This document shows, piece by piece, positions 1 through 7,367 of a DNA stretch of 10,794 bases. The translations under genes were made by a program, and so were the position numbers. The stretch is from Steroidobacteraceae bacterium (lineage in GTDB: Bacteria > Pseudomonadota > Gammaproteobacteria > Steroidobacterales > Steroidobacteraceae), in assembly GCA_013044085.1 (NCBI GenBank), contig JABEVI010000206.1, positions 1 through 10,794 of the forward strand, written 5' to 3'. The notes under the pieces were generated by a model, which worked only from the letters and a program-made list of their open reading frames with translations, searched no databases and was not told where the DNA came from. Position 1 is the stretch's first letter, and each line of letters begins with the position of its first letter.

Positions 1-1
1 C

Positions 2-736
2 CGCGACGTCGAGGTCGCCGATTTTCGCGAGCGCGAGGCCGAGGCGGATCTCGATGTCGGCCGCGAATTCGGCAACTGGGGCGAAGTGCGCGCCGGCATT
101 CACCGCGTCAACGGCAACACGCATCCGCGCTTCGGAGATCCTGCGCTCGTGGACCGAAAATTCAACGACGGCGAGCTGTTCTTCAAGTGGAGCTACGACC
201 GGCTCGACAGCGTCGATTTTCCACGCACGGGGCAGCGCTATTCGCTGCAATGGGACGCCAGGCGTCCGGCCCTCGGCTCGCTGGCCCCCTCGGATCAGCT
301 CAGCGCCAACTGGCTGATGGCGCGCTCGCGCGGCCGCGACACGCTGCTGCTGTGGAGTTCCGCGGGTACGACGCTGCGCGGCACGATCCAGCCGACCTCG
401 CTGCAGGATTTCTACACGCTCGGCGGCTTCCTGAATCTCTCGGGTCTCGCCGCGCAGTCCCTGACCGGCCCGAATTATGCGATCGGCCGCGCGGCATACT
501 TCCGCCAGATCGGTCATGGCGGCGCCGGGATGCTCGAGTTTCCAGCCTACCTCGGCATGTCGTTCGAGGCCGGCAACGTCTGGCAGCGGCGCGGCCAGAT
601 CGACTGGGGTACGGCCCGCAAGGATGTGTCGCTATTCCTCGGGTTCGACACCCCCCTCGGGCCGTTGTACGTCGGCGGGGGCTACGACACGACGGGTTCG
701 AGCGCCTACTATCTGTTCCTCGGCCGCACGTTCTGA
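2..736 (+). CDS. Patatin-like phospholipase, C-terminal outer-membrane barrel (5' partial)
   Basis: The frame is open from the window edge to a TGA at 734-736, giving the last 244 residues; the true start lies upstream. The visible part looks like the C-terminal Omp85/BamA-type barrel that follows the patatin lipase domain in PlpD/RssA-like proteins. It has alternating polar and hydrophobic strands, aromatic and glycine rich turns, the run FYTLGGFLNLSG, a segment EAGNVW, then DTPLGPLYVGGGYD, and it ends YYLFLGRTF. A terminal Phe is the usual signal for barrel insertion by the BAM complex. In the family, the lipase domain is carried to or through the outer membrane by this barrel. The catalytic Gly-x-Ser-x-Gly and Asp are not in the window, so lipase activity is inferred from barrel type alone. 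A stand-alone Omp85-like barrel is the alternative. A small gene on the other strand ends 12 bases beyond the stop. Confidence 0.72.
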   Translation, partial: RDVEVADFREREAEADLDVGREFGNWGEVRAGIHRVNGNTHPRFGDPALVDRKFNDGELFFKWSYDRLDSVDFPRTGQRYSLQWDARRPALGSLAPSDQLSANWLMARSRGRDTLLLWSSAGTTLRGTIQPTSLQDFYTLGGFLNLSGLAAQSLTGPNYAIGRAAYFRQIGHGGAGMLEFPAYLGMSFEAGNVWQRRGQIDWGTARKDVSLFLGFDTPLGPLYVGGGYDTTGSSAYYLFLGRTF

Positions 737-742
737 GCGTGC
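726..742. terminator. Possible short hairpin at the end of the barrel gene
   Basis: GCACG (726-730) and CGTGC (738-742) are perfect inverted arms around a seven-base loop that contains the TGA stop of the barrel gene. The sequence after it is CGGGCTTT, so there is only a three-T run. It lies between two convergent genes, where a shared terminator would be expected. Five base pairs is little in GC-rich DNA, so this is only a candidate. Confidence 0.25.
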
Positions 743-748
743 CGGGCT

Positions 749-1015
749 TTAGATGCCGCGGCTCGCGGCCAGGTTCTCGACCTTCTCGAAGCTCAGCGCC
801 GGCGCATCGCCCGTGCGCGAGTACTCATGGCGGCGCGCCATGTCCGCGCGCACCCGGTCGCGCTCGGCGGCCGTCGCGAACCAATGCGTCCGCTCCCAGT
901 CCTCGCCGAGCAGCTTGCGGAACGGATCGCCGGGCTTGAGCCGCACGACGATTCCGTAGGGGTGCGGCTGTTCGCCGGCGGTCTCGAGCAGATTGTGCGC
1001 GTTGGCTATTCCCAT
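749..1015 (-). CDS. Small protein of unknown function, probably exported; start uncertain
   Basis: This 88-residue reading frame runs from ATG at 1015 to TAA at 749. I do not recognise a named family. The body is charged and compact (GIVVRLKPGDPFRKLLG, then DWERTHWFAT, then RRHEYSRTGDAPALSFEKVE) with no cysteine. The ATG has no Shine-Dalgarno sequence. The frame stays open upstream to a TAG at 1079-1081, and the codons across the ATG read GCAIVVALMGIANA (998-1039), preceded by two arginines. This resembles a signal peptide with an ANA cleavage site just before HNLLE. No ATG, GTG or TTG occurs in that extension; the only near-start codons are ATC at 1058-1060 and 1028-1030. Starting at the first would give a 103-residue precursor with a 21-residue signal. 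The gene is convergent with the barrel gene and divergent from parE. A periplasmic or secreted product is inference. Confidence 0.65.
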   Translation of the reverse strand: MGIANAHNLLETAGEQPHPYGIVVRLKPGDPFRKLLGEDWERTHWFATAAERDRVRADMARRHEYSRTGDAPALSFEKVENLAASRGI

Positions 1016-1076
1016 GAGGGCGACAACGATAGCGCAACCGCGGACCGGCCGCCAGCCGATGTGTGCGCGGCGTGCG

Positions 1077-1085
1077 TGCTAGACT
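1077..1085 (+). promoter_or_regulatory. Probable extended -10 promoter of parE
   Basis: TGCTAGACT places a TG one base before the hexamer TAGACT (1080-1085), which is the extended -10 pattern of sigma-70 promoters. It predicts transcription starting near 1092 and a leader of about 20 bases before the parE ATG. No convincing -35 box is visible at the usual spacing. The same 12 bases, GTGCTAGACTCC, occur upstream of the fimX-like gene, which strengthens the call. The promoter is inferred from pattern and position. Confidence 0.45.
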
Positions 1086-1112
1086 CCGCGGCCGATCAGC
1101 GAGGGGCAGCCG

Positions 1113-2999
1113 ATGGCATCGTCGTACACGGCATCTGATATCGAAGTGTTGAGCGGGCTCGACCCGGTGCGCCGCCGCCCGGGCATGTACACGGACACCA
1201 CCCGACCGAATCATCTCGCGCACGAAGTCATCGACAACAGCGTCGACGAGGCGCTCGCGGGTCATTGCCGCAACATCCGCGTGAGCCTCTACAAGGACGG
1301 GTCGGTCGAGGTCGAGGACGACGGGCGCGGAATGCCCGTGGATATCCACCCGAAGGAGAAGATCACCGGCGTCGAGCTGATACTGACGAGGCTGCACGCC
1401 GGCGGCAAGTTCAACGACAAGAACTATCAGCACGCCGGCGGCCTGCATGGCGTCGGCGTCTCGGTCGTGAACGCGCTCTCCAAGCACCTGGAGTGCTGGG
1501 TGCGCCGGGGCGGCAAGGAATACAACATCAGTTTCGCCGGCGGCCGCCCGACCTCGAAACTCGAGGTGGTCGGCGAGGTCGCGAAGTCGCGAACCGGCAC
1601 GACCATCCGCTTCTGGCCCGACGGCCAGTATTTCGACACCGACAAGTTCGCGCTGCCCAAGCTCAAACAGGTGCTGCGCGCCAAGGCGGTGCTGTGTCCG
1701 AATCTGCGGGTGAGCCTGTACAACGAGGCGAGCGGCGAGACGGACGAGTGGTTCTATACCGGTGGCCTGCACGAGTACCTCGCCGAGCAGCTCGGCCAGG
1801 GCCGCTGGCTGCCGGCCGAGACGTTCTACGGCAAGCGCGATATCGACGGCGGGGCGCTCGAATGGGCGTTCGCCTGGGTGCTCGACGCCGGCACGTCGGT
1901 CGCCGAGAGCTACGTGAACCTGATTCCGACGATCGAGGGCGGCACGCACGTCAACGGTCTGCGGGCGGGCGCATGTGAGGCGGTGCGCGAGTTCTGCGAA
2001 TTCCGTGATCTGCTGCCGCGCGGTGTCAAGCTCGCGCCCGAGGATGTCTGGGACGGCGTGAGTTTCGTGCTCTCGCTGAAGATGCGCGAACCGCAATTCG
2101 CGGGGCAGACGAAGGAGAAACTGTCCTCACGCGAGTCCGCCGGCCTCGTCCAGGGGGTGATCCAGGGCGCCTTCGCCCTGTGGTTGAACCAGCACCCGGA
2201 CCAGGGCGGCGAGATCGCCCAGCTGTGCATCGCGAACGCGCAGCAGCGCCTGCGCGACAGCCAGAAGATCGCGCGCAAGCGCATCGTCGCGGGGCCCGCC
2301 CTGCCGGGCAAACTCGCCGATTGCGTCAGCCAGGACCCGCAGCGCGGCGAGCTGTTCCTGGTCGAGGGTGACTCGGCCGGAGGCTCGGCCAAACAGGCCC
2401 GCGATCGCGTCACACAGGCGATCATGCCGTTGCGCGGCAAGATCCTGAACACCTGGGAGGCGGATGCGCGCGAGGCGATGCAGTCGCAGGAAGTGCACGA
2501 CATCAGCGTCGCGATCGGTGTCGAACCCGGTGCCGCCGACCTCTCGGGGCTGCGCTACCACAAGGTGTGCATCCTCGCCGACGCCGACAGCGACGGCCAG
2601 CACATCGCGACCCTGCTGTGCGCGCTTTTCCTGCGCCACTTCCGGCCGATGGTCGGCGCCGGCCACGTGCACGTGTGCATGCCGCCGCTGTTCCGGATCG
2701 ACGCCGGCAAACAGGTGCTGTACGCGCTCGATGAAGCCGAGCGCGAGCGGATCCTCGCGAGACTCGCCGCGGAGAACGCGCGCATGAAGCCGGTTGTGAC
2801 GCGCTTCAAGGGTCTCGGCGAGATGAGCCCGCCGCAGTTGCGTGAGACGACGATGGCGCCGGCGACCCGCCGGCTCGTGCAGTTGACGATCGATGAGGGC
2901 GACAGTCCGGACTCGATGCTCGACATGCTGCTCGCCAAGAAGCGCGCGGGTGATCGCCGCGGGTGGCTCGAGAACAAGGGGAACCTCGCACGGCTATGA
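1113..2999 (+). CDS. parE: DNA topoisomerase IV subunit B
   Basis: ParE is the ATPase half of topoisomerase IV (ParC2ParE2), which unlinks replicated chromosomes and relaxes supercoils. The 628 residues match the usual length of the short proteobacterial form (E. coli ParE is 630 by recollection). The GHKL ATPase domain comes first: HEVIDNSVDEA from residue 37 holds the catalytic Glu38 and Asn42, DDGRGMP starts at 69, GGLHGVGVSVVNAL is the ATP lid at 109-122, and the QTK loop carries Lys334. The TOPRIM domain has EGDSAGG at 418-424 and the metal site DADSD at 490-494. The DADSDG form, rather than GyrB's DADVDG, together with the short length and adjacent parC, separates it from GyrB. RFKGLGEM follows at 564-571. 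The ATG is set by GAGGGG at 1101-1106, six bases upstream. The stop overlaps the parC start as ATGA, so the two subunits are probably made by coupled translation. Confidence 0.97.
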   Translation: MASSYTASDIEVLSGLDPVRRRPGMYTDTTRPNHLAHEVIDNSVDEALAGHCRNIRVSLYKDGSVEVEDDGRGMPVDIHPKEKITGVELILTRLHAGGKFNDKNYQHAGGLHGVGVSVVNALSKHLECWVRRGGKEYNISFAGGRPTSKLEVVGEVAKSRTGTTIRFWPDGQYFDTDKFALPKLKQVLRAKAVLCPNLRVSLYNEASGETDEWFYTGGLHEYLAEQLGQGRWLPAETFYGKRDIDGGALEWAFAWVLDAGTSVAESYVNLIPTIEGGTHVNGLRAGACEAVREFCEFRDLLPRGVKLAPEDVWDGVSFVLSLKMREPQFAGQTKEKLSSRESAGLVQGVIQGAFALWLNQHPDQGGEIAQLCIANAQQRLRDSQKIARKRIVAGPALPGKLADCVSQDPQRGELFLVEGDSAGGSAKQARDRVTQAIMPLRGKILNTWEADAREAMQSQEVHDISVAIGVEPGAADLSGLRYHKVCILADADSDGQHIATLLCALFLRHFRPMVGAGHVHVCMPPLFRIDAGKQVLYALDEAERERILARLAAENARMKPVVTRFKGLGEMSPPQLRETTMAPATRRLVQLTIDEGDSPDSMLDMLLAKKRAGDRRGWLENKGNLARL

Positions 3000-5248
3000 A
3001 GGATCAGGAATTGAACTTCGAGGGCGTCGAATCGCAGTCGCTTAAGAGTTTCGCCGAGCACGCGTATCTCGATTATTCGATGTACGTGATCCTCGATCGG
3101 GCGCTGCCGCACGTCGGCGACGGCTTGAAACCCGTACAGCGGCGCATCGTCTACGCGATGAGCGAACTCGGTCTCGCGGCCGGCGCCAAGCACAAGAAAT
3201 CCGCGCGCACCGTCGGTGACGTGATCGGCAAGTTCCATCCGCATGGCGACTCGGCGTGCTATGAGGCGATGGTGCACATGGCCCAGGACTTCGCCTACCG
3301 TTATCCGATCGTCGACGGCCAGGGCAACTGGGGTTCGACCGACGATCCGAAGTCCTTCGCCGCGATGCGCTACACCGAGTCGAGGCTGACGCGCTACGCA
3401 TCGCTCCTCCTTCAGGAGCTCGGCTCGGGCACGGTCGACTGGACGCCGAACTTCGACGGCTCGCTCGAGGAGCCGACGATCCTGCCCGCCCGCGTGCCGA
3501 ATCTGCTGTTGAACGGCGGCTCCGGCATCGCGGTCGGCATGGCGACCGACATACCGCCGCACAATCTGCGCGAGATCGCCGCAGCCTGCATCGCGCTGCT
3601 CGAAGATCCGGAAATCTCGACGCGCAAGCTGATGAGCCACGTCAAGGGACCGGACCTGCCGACCGGAGCCGAGATCGTCACGCCGCGCGCGGAACTCGCA
3701 CAGATGTACGAGACGGGCAGCGGCGGCTTCAAGGCGCGCGCGACCTACGCGCTGGAGAATGGCGAAATCGTCGTCGACACGCTGCCGTTCCAGGTGTCCG
3801 GCGCCAAGGTCCTCGAGCAGATCGCCAATCAGATGCGCGCCAAGAAGCTGCCGATGGTCGAGGATCTGCGCGACGAGTCGGATCATGAAAAGCCGATCCG
3901 GCTGGTCATCGTGCCGAAGTCGAACCGGGTGGACGCCGAGGCGCTGATGGCGCATCTGTTCGCGACCACCGATCTGGAGCGCAATTACCGCGTGAATCTG
4001 AACGTGATCGGCCTCGACGGCCGCCCACGGGTGATGGGGTTGAAGGAACTGCTCGGCGAGTGGCTGGAGTTCCGCAAGGCGACCGTCACGCGCCGTCTCG
4101 CGCACCGCCTCGAGAAGGTCGATGCGCGACTGCACATCCTCGCCGGATTGCTGATCGCCTACCTGAACCTCGACGAGGTGATCCGCATCGTACGCTCCGA
4201 GGAGCACCCGAAGCCGGTCCTGATGCGACGTTTCGCGCTCGACGAGACCCAGGCGGAGTCGATTCTCGAGACGAAGCTGCGCCATCTGGCGCGTCTCGAG
4301 GAGATGAAGATCAAGGCCGAGCAGGACGAGCTCGCGACGGAACGCGACGACATCGACCGGATCCTGAAGAGCGCTGCGCGGCTCGCGAAGCTCGTCCGCG
4401 AGGAACTCGAAGGCGACGCCGAGGAGCACGGCGATCCGCGGCGCACGCGCATCGTCGAGCGGGCCGCGGCGCAGGCGATCGCCGCCACCGATCTGCTGGC
4501 GAGCGAGCCGGCGACCGTGGTGTTGTCGCGGCTCGGCTGGGTGCGCGCCGCCAAGGGTCATGAGATCGATCCGCGCTCGCTCGCCTACAAGAGCGGCGAC
4601 GAGTTCCAGGCGGCCGCCCGCGGGCGCAACCTGCAGCAGGCCGTGTTCATCGACTCGACCGGCCGCGCCTACAGTCTCGATGCGCATCAATTGCCGGCCG
4701 CCCGCGGCTACGGCGAGCCCCTGTCCGGCTCGGTCGACCCGCCGGACGGGGCGACCTTCGCGGCGGTGCTGATCGGCGAGCCCGAGGACCGCTGGCTGCT
4801 CGCGAGCGACGCCGGCTACGGGTTCCGGGCGAAGCTTGCGGATCTGTACGCGCGCAACCGCAAGGGCAAATCGGTGTTGAAGGTCCCCGACAACGCCCGG
4901 GTGCTGCCGGCGCAGCCGATCACGAGCGAGGAGGCGCTCGCGGTGCTCGTCAACGACGAGGGCGAGGCTCTCGCGATGCCCTGCGCCGATATCGAGGAGA
5001 TGAGCTCCGGCAAGGGGCAGAACCTGTTCGGGATTCCCGGCAGGAAATCGGCCGATCGCGAGGAGTATCTGGTCGCGATCGCGGTCGTCGCCCCCGGGGA
5101 ACAACTGACCGTGTACAGCGGCAACAGCGCACCGATGAAGTTGAAATACGCCGAGCTCGCCGCGTTCAAGGACATCAAGGGCCGGCGCCGGCAACGCTTC
5201 TCACGCGCCTACAAGCAGATCGACCGGCTCGAAGTCGGCCCGGCCTGA
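2996..5248 (+). CDS. parC: DNA topoisomerase IV subunit A
   Basis: ParC is the DNA-cutting half of topoisomerase IV. The 750 residues agree with E. coli ParC (752 by recollection). The N-terminal breakage-reunion domain has YSMYVILDRALP and GDGLKPVQRR near residues 27-50, the helix HPHGDSACYEAM at 81-92, and RYTES with catalytic Tyr126. The quinolone-determining positions are Ser86 and Glu90, the susceptible type. Ser-Ala-Cys-Tyr-Glu is the ParC form, as against Ser-Ala-Val-Tyr in GyrA. A tower and coiled-coil region follows, then a C-terminal beta-pinwheel (about 500-750) without the canonical GyrA box QRRGGKG, having only a degenerate RNRKGKS. I chose ATG 2996 over an in-frame GTG at 2963 because it forms the ATGA overlap with parE and fits the family N-terminus. 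AAGGGG at 2976-2981 is rather distant. The stop codon forms the loop of a strong hairpin. Confidence 0.97.
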   Translation: MKDQELNFEGVESQSLKSFAEHAYLDYSMYVILDRALPHVGDGLKPVQRRIVYAMSELGLAAGAKHKKSARTVGDVIGKFHPHGDSACYEAMVHMAQDFAYRYPIVDGQGNWGSTDDPKSFAAMRYTESRLTRYASLLLQELGSGTVDWTPNFDGSLEEPTILPARVPNLLLNGGSGIAVGMATDIPPHNLREIAAACIALLEDPEISTRKLMSHVKGPDLPTGAEIVTPRAELAQMYETGSGGFKARATYALENGEIVVDTLPFQVSGAKVLEQIANQMRAKKLPMVEDLRDESDHEKPIRLVIVPKSNRVDAEALMAHLFATTDLERNYRVNLNVIGLDGRPRVMGLKELLGEWLEFRKATVTRRLAHRLEKVDARLHILAGLLIAYLNLDEVIRIVRSEEHPKPVLMRRFALDETQAESILETKLRHLARLEEMKIKAEQDELATERDDIDRILKSAARLAKLVREELEGDAEEHGDPRRTRIVERAAAQAIAATDLLASEPATVVLSRLGWVRAAKGHEIDPRSLAYKSGDEFQAAARGRNLQQAVFIDSTGRAYSLDAHQLPAARGYGEPLSGSVDPPDGATFAAVLIGEPEDRWLLASDAGYGFRAKLADLYARNRKGKSVLKVPDNARVLPAQPITSEEALAVLVNDEGEALAMPCADIEEMSSGKGQNLFGIPGRKSADREEYLVAIAVVAPGEQLTVYSGNSAPMKLKYAELAAFKDIKGRRRQRFSRAYKQIDRLEVGPA

Positions 5249-5258
5249 GGCCGGGCCG
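5236..5258. terminator. GC-rich hairpin at the parC stop, likely bidirectional terminator
   Basis: CGGCCCGGCC (5236-5245) and GGCCGGGCCG (5249-5258) are perfect ten-base inverted arms. The three-base loop TGA (5246-5248) is the parC stop codon. U-G pairs could lengthen the RNA stem by two on the parC strand. No T-run follows on either strand, so it is not a textbook intrinsic terminator, but its place between convergent parC and the fimX-like gene suits a bidirectional transcript end or an RNA-stabilising 3' hairpin. A ten-base palindrome, GCGCTAGCGC at 5261-5270, sits next to it and contains the TAG stop of the opposing gene. Confidence 0.55.
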
Positions 5259-5263
5259 GTGCG

Positions 5264-7324
5264 CTAGCGCTCGCCGGACATCGTCACCTCTTCCGGGGCG
5301 TTGACGAAGTATCCCTGGATGAATTCGATGCCCAGCTGCCAGAGGACGGCCATCGTGTTCGCGTCCTCGACGCGTTCGGCGATCGTCTCGATGCGCTTCT
5401 GCTTCGCCGCCTCGGCGAGCGACTTGACGCGCTGCTGCTGGATCTGGTTCGTCGCGAGCCCTTGCATCAGGGAGCCGTCGATCTTGATGAAGTGCATGTC
5501 GATGTCGGCGAGCAGCTTCATCGGGTCGCGGCCGGTGCCGAAGTGTTCGATGGCGAAGCGAAAGCCCTGCTTGCCGAGCGTGCGGGCGAGGTCGATCGTC
5601 TGGCGCATGTACTGCGTCGCCATGTCCTCCGAGACCTGGAAACAAATCCGCCGCGGCTCGACGCGGATCGCACGCAGCTGCGTCTCCAGCCACGAGGAGA
5701 CGCTCTTGTCGAGCAAGGTGTCCTTGGAGACACGCACGAAGATGCACTCGGCCTTGCGGTTGGCGCTGAAGGACATCGATGCGCCGATGACCCAGCGGTC
5801 GATGTTCTTCATGAGTTCATTGCGCTCGGCGGCGGCGATGAATTCGGCCGGCAGCACCTCGTTGCCCTGTTCGTCGAGCATGCGCACGAGCACGTCGAAC
5901 ATTCCCTTGTCCTCGCCGAGCAGGCTCGCTATCGGCTGTTGGACGAGCCGGAAACGGTTCTCCATCAACGCCGACTTGATGTGTTTGACCCAGATCTTGT
6001 CGTACGCCTGGACGCGGGTATCGGTGTCGGACTTGCGGACCGCGAACGCCTGGTTGCCGCCGCGGGTGCGGCCTAGGCGCACTCCGGCCGCGGCGTCGGT
6101 CACCGCGGCGCCGATGTCCGGGCTCGCCGTCACGAGCGAGCCGAGGCCAACCGTGACGGTCGCCGAAAGGCTGCGCTCGGCGATCGCGAACAGGTGCTCA
6201 CCGACGCGCTTGACGATGTTCTCGGCCCAGGTGTCGACGTCGCGGGAGGTGCCGCGCTCGAGCAGCACGAGCAACCCGTTGCCGCCGAAACGCCCACACA
6301 AGTCCGTCGGCGTGAGCTGGCTGCGCAACAGATCGGCGATCTGCGCGATGAAATCCTCGCTTTCGAGGACGCCGATCGCGGTCTGGATCTCGAGGAAACG
6401 GTCGGGCTTGATCAGCGCCACTTCGCGCACGCCGCCCTTGATCGGCTGGGCACTTCGTTCGCGTATCGCCGCCGTCAGGAAGCGCTGTTGCAACATGCCG
6501 GTGGTTGCGTCGTTGCGCACGGCGCTGGCGACCTGGCCCTCGATGCCGCGCTCCTTGTTCTGGCGCGCCGGAATGCACAGTCGGATCGTCGGCTCGTTGT
6601 CGAGGTCCGACCGGGTCAGCGTGATCTCGAGCGGCAGGGTCGAGCCGTCCGACAGCAGCGCCTGAACCTTCAGCGCATGGTCCGTCCATTTGCCCTGCAG
6701 GCAGGCGACCAGCGCGCCTTTGAGCGCGACGTGCGTCTCCTGCTCGAACAGATCCATGAGCGGCGTGCCGCCCAGCGCATCCTCGCCCGAGTAGCCGAAC
6801 AGCTCGACCCAGGCGCGGTTCGCATCGACGATGATGCCTTCCTTGGTGTTGGCGATCGCGTCGGCGGAGCCATCGAGGAAGTTCTGCAGCTGCTCGCGGT
6901 ACTCGCGCGCCGAGGACAGGGTCTTGTCGAGCGCCTTGTCGAGGCTGTAGGCGCGCAGCTCGCGGGTTGCGACCGCCTGCAGACGGTCGCGGTTTTCCAG
7001 CGTGACGACGTCACGGGCCCCGAGCGACATCGCCTCGGCGATCATCTTCTCGTCGACGCGATCGCGCACGATGAGCACGGGCATCTCCGGCGCGCTCTCG
7101 GTGCGCACCCTCATGACCGTGGCGAGGTCGGTGCCGAGTTCGTCGGCGAATACGATCAACATCTGCGGATTGATCTGCGTCAGGGCGTCACCCAGGTCGC
7201 GCGCATCCGGCAGCCAGGTGCAGTGCACCGGGTGGCCGGCGTTGCGCAGGCAGCTGTTGATCGCCTCGACGTTGTCCTGGGAGCGCGCCATCACGATCAG
7301 CGGGACGGCTTCGTGGTCGTTCAC
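5264..7324 (-). CDS. fimX: FimX-like c-di-GMP receptor with degenerate receiver, GGDEF and EAL domains
   Basis: The 686 residues follow the FimX order. A receiver-like fold (about 6-125) lacks the acidic pocket: MARS replaces the usual Asp pair, with no clear phospho-acceptor Asp or conserved Lys. A helical linker and a PAS domain (about 143-255) come next. A GGDEF domain (about 268-430) has the signature changed to GGNGL at 347-351, and Thr338 where an inhibitory-site Arg is expected. An EAL domain (about 440-680) has DVL at 477-479 for EAL, Arg531 for the metal-binding Asn, Gln563 for a Glu, and EHFGTG at 593-598 for DDFGTG; Lys614 and Glu650 remain. It should therefore bind but neither make nor hydrolyse c-di-GMP, as known for Pseudomonas and Xanthomonas FimX, which controls type IV pilus assembly through PilZ-family partners. 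GTG 7324 is chosen because AAGAGGA lies nine bases upstream. No pilus gene is in view, so the symbol is assigned by domain pattern. Another degenerate GGDEF-EAL receptor is the alternative. Confidence 0.8.
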   Translation of the reverse strand: MNDHEAVPLIVMARSQDNVEAINSCLRNAGHPVHCTWLPDARDLGDALTQINPQMLIVFADELGTDLATVMRVRTESAPEMPVLIVRDRVDEKMIAEAMSLGARDVVTLENRDRLQAVATRELRAYSLDKALDKTLSSAREYREQLQNFLDGSADAIANTKEGIIVDANRAWVELFGYSGEDALGGTPLMDLFEQETHVALKGALVACLQGKWTDHALKVQALLSDGSTLPLEITLTRSDLDNEPTIRLCIPARQNKERGIEGQVASAVRNDATTGMLQQRFLTAAIRERSAQPIKGGVREVALIKPDRFLEIQTAIGVLESEDFIAQIADLLRSQLTPTDLCGRFGGNGLLVLLERGTSRDVDTWAENIVKRVGEHLFAIAERSLSATVTVGLGSLVTASPDIGAAVTDAAAGVRLGRTRGGNQAFAVRKSDTDTRVQAYDKIWVKHIKSALMENRFRLVQQPIASLLGEDKGMFDVLVRMLDEQGNEVLPAEFIAAAERNELMKNIDRWVIGASMSFSANRKAECIFVRVSKDTLLDKSVSSWLETQLRAIRVEPRRICFQVSEDMATQYMRQTIDLARTLGKQGFRFAIEHFGTGRDPMKLLADIDMHFIKIDGSLMQGLATNQIQQQRVKSLAEAAKQKRIETIAERVEDANTMAVLWQLGIEFIQGYFVNAPEEVTMSGER

Positions 7325-7333
7325 CGGCGATAT

Positions 7334-7340
7334 TCCTCTT
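7334..7340 (-). promoter_or_regulatory. Ribosome binding site fixing the GTG start of the fimX-like gene
   Basis: On the minus strand AAGAGGA stands nine bases before GTG at 7324-7322. It is the best Shine-Dalgarno match near the 5' end. It supports this GTG over the internal ATG at codon 12, which would cut into the first strand of the receiver-like domain. Confidence 0.6.
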
Positions 7341-7356
7341 TACGTTCGTTGCCAGG

Positions 7357-7365
7357 AGTCTAGCA
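7357..7365 (-). promoter_or_regulatory. Probable extended -10 promoter of the fimX-like gene
   Basis: Read on the minus strand this is TGCTAGACT, with hexamer TAGACT at 7362-7357 and the extended TG. It is the same box found upstream of parE, identical over 12 bases (GTGCTAGACTCC, plus-strand 7355-7366). Transcription would begin near 7350, leaving a leader of about 25-28 bases that contains the AAGAGGA ribosome site. No clear -35 is seen. Confidence 0.45.
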
Positions 7366-7367
7366 CC

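Noticed and set aside
1053..1115. Direct repeat CAGCCGATG at 1053-1061 and 1107-1115
   Set aside because: Nine bases, one copy spanning the parE start codon, no symmetry and no promoter placement that makes sense for an operator. Probably chance.
2963..2995. GTG at 2963 as the parC start
   Set aside because: It would add 11 residues inside parE with no ribosome site. ATG 2996 gives the ATGA coupling overlap and the expected ParC length.
3251..3265. Quinolone-resistance change in ParC
   Set aside because: The determining positions are Ser86 and Glu90, the susceptible type.
2555..5194. 879-residue open frame antisense to parC and the end of parE
   Set aside because: It is the complement of strongly coding ParC and ParE, the composition is the Arg/Ala/Leu/Asp-rich pattern expected from reversed GC-rich codons, and no domain is recognisable. 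The same holds for the 423-residue frame at 825-2096 (-).
5301..7363. Long plus-strand frames (454 and 389 residues) opposite the fimX-like gene
   Set aside because: The minus-strand frame has clear receiver-PAS-GGDEF-EAL organisation and a good ribosome site. The plus-strand frames show only low-complexity composition.
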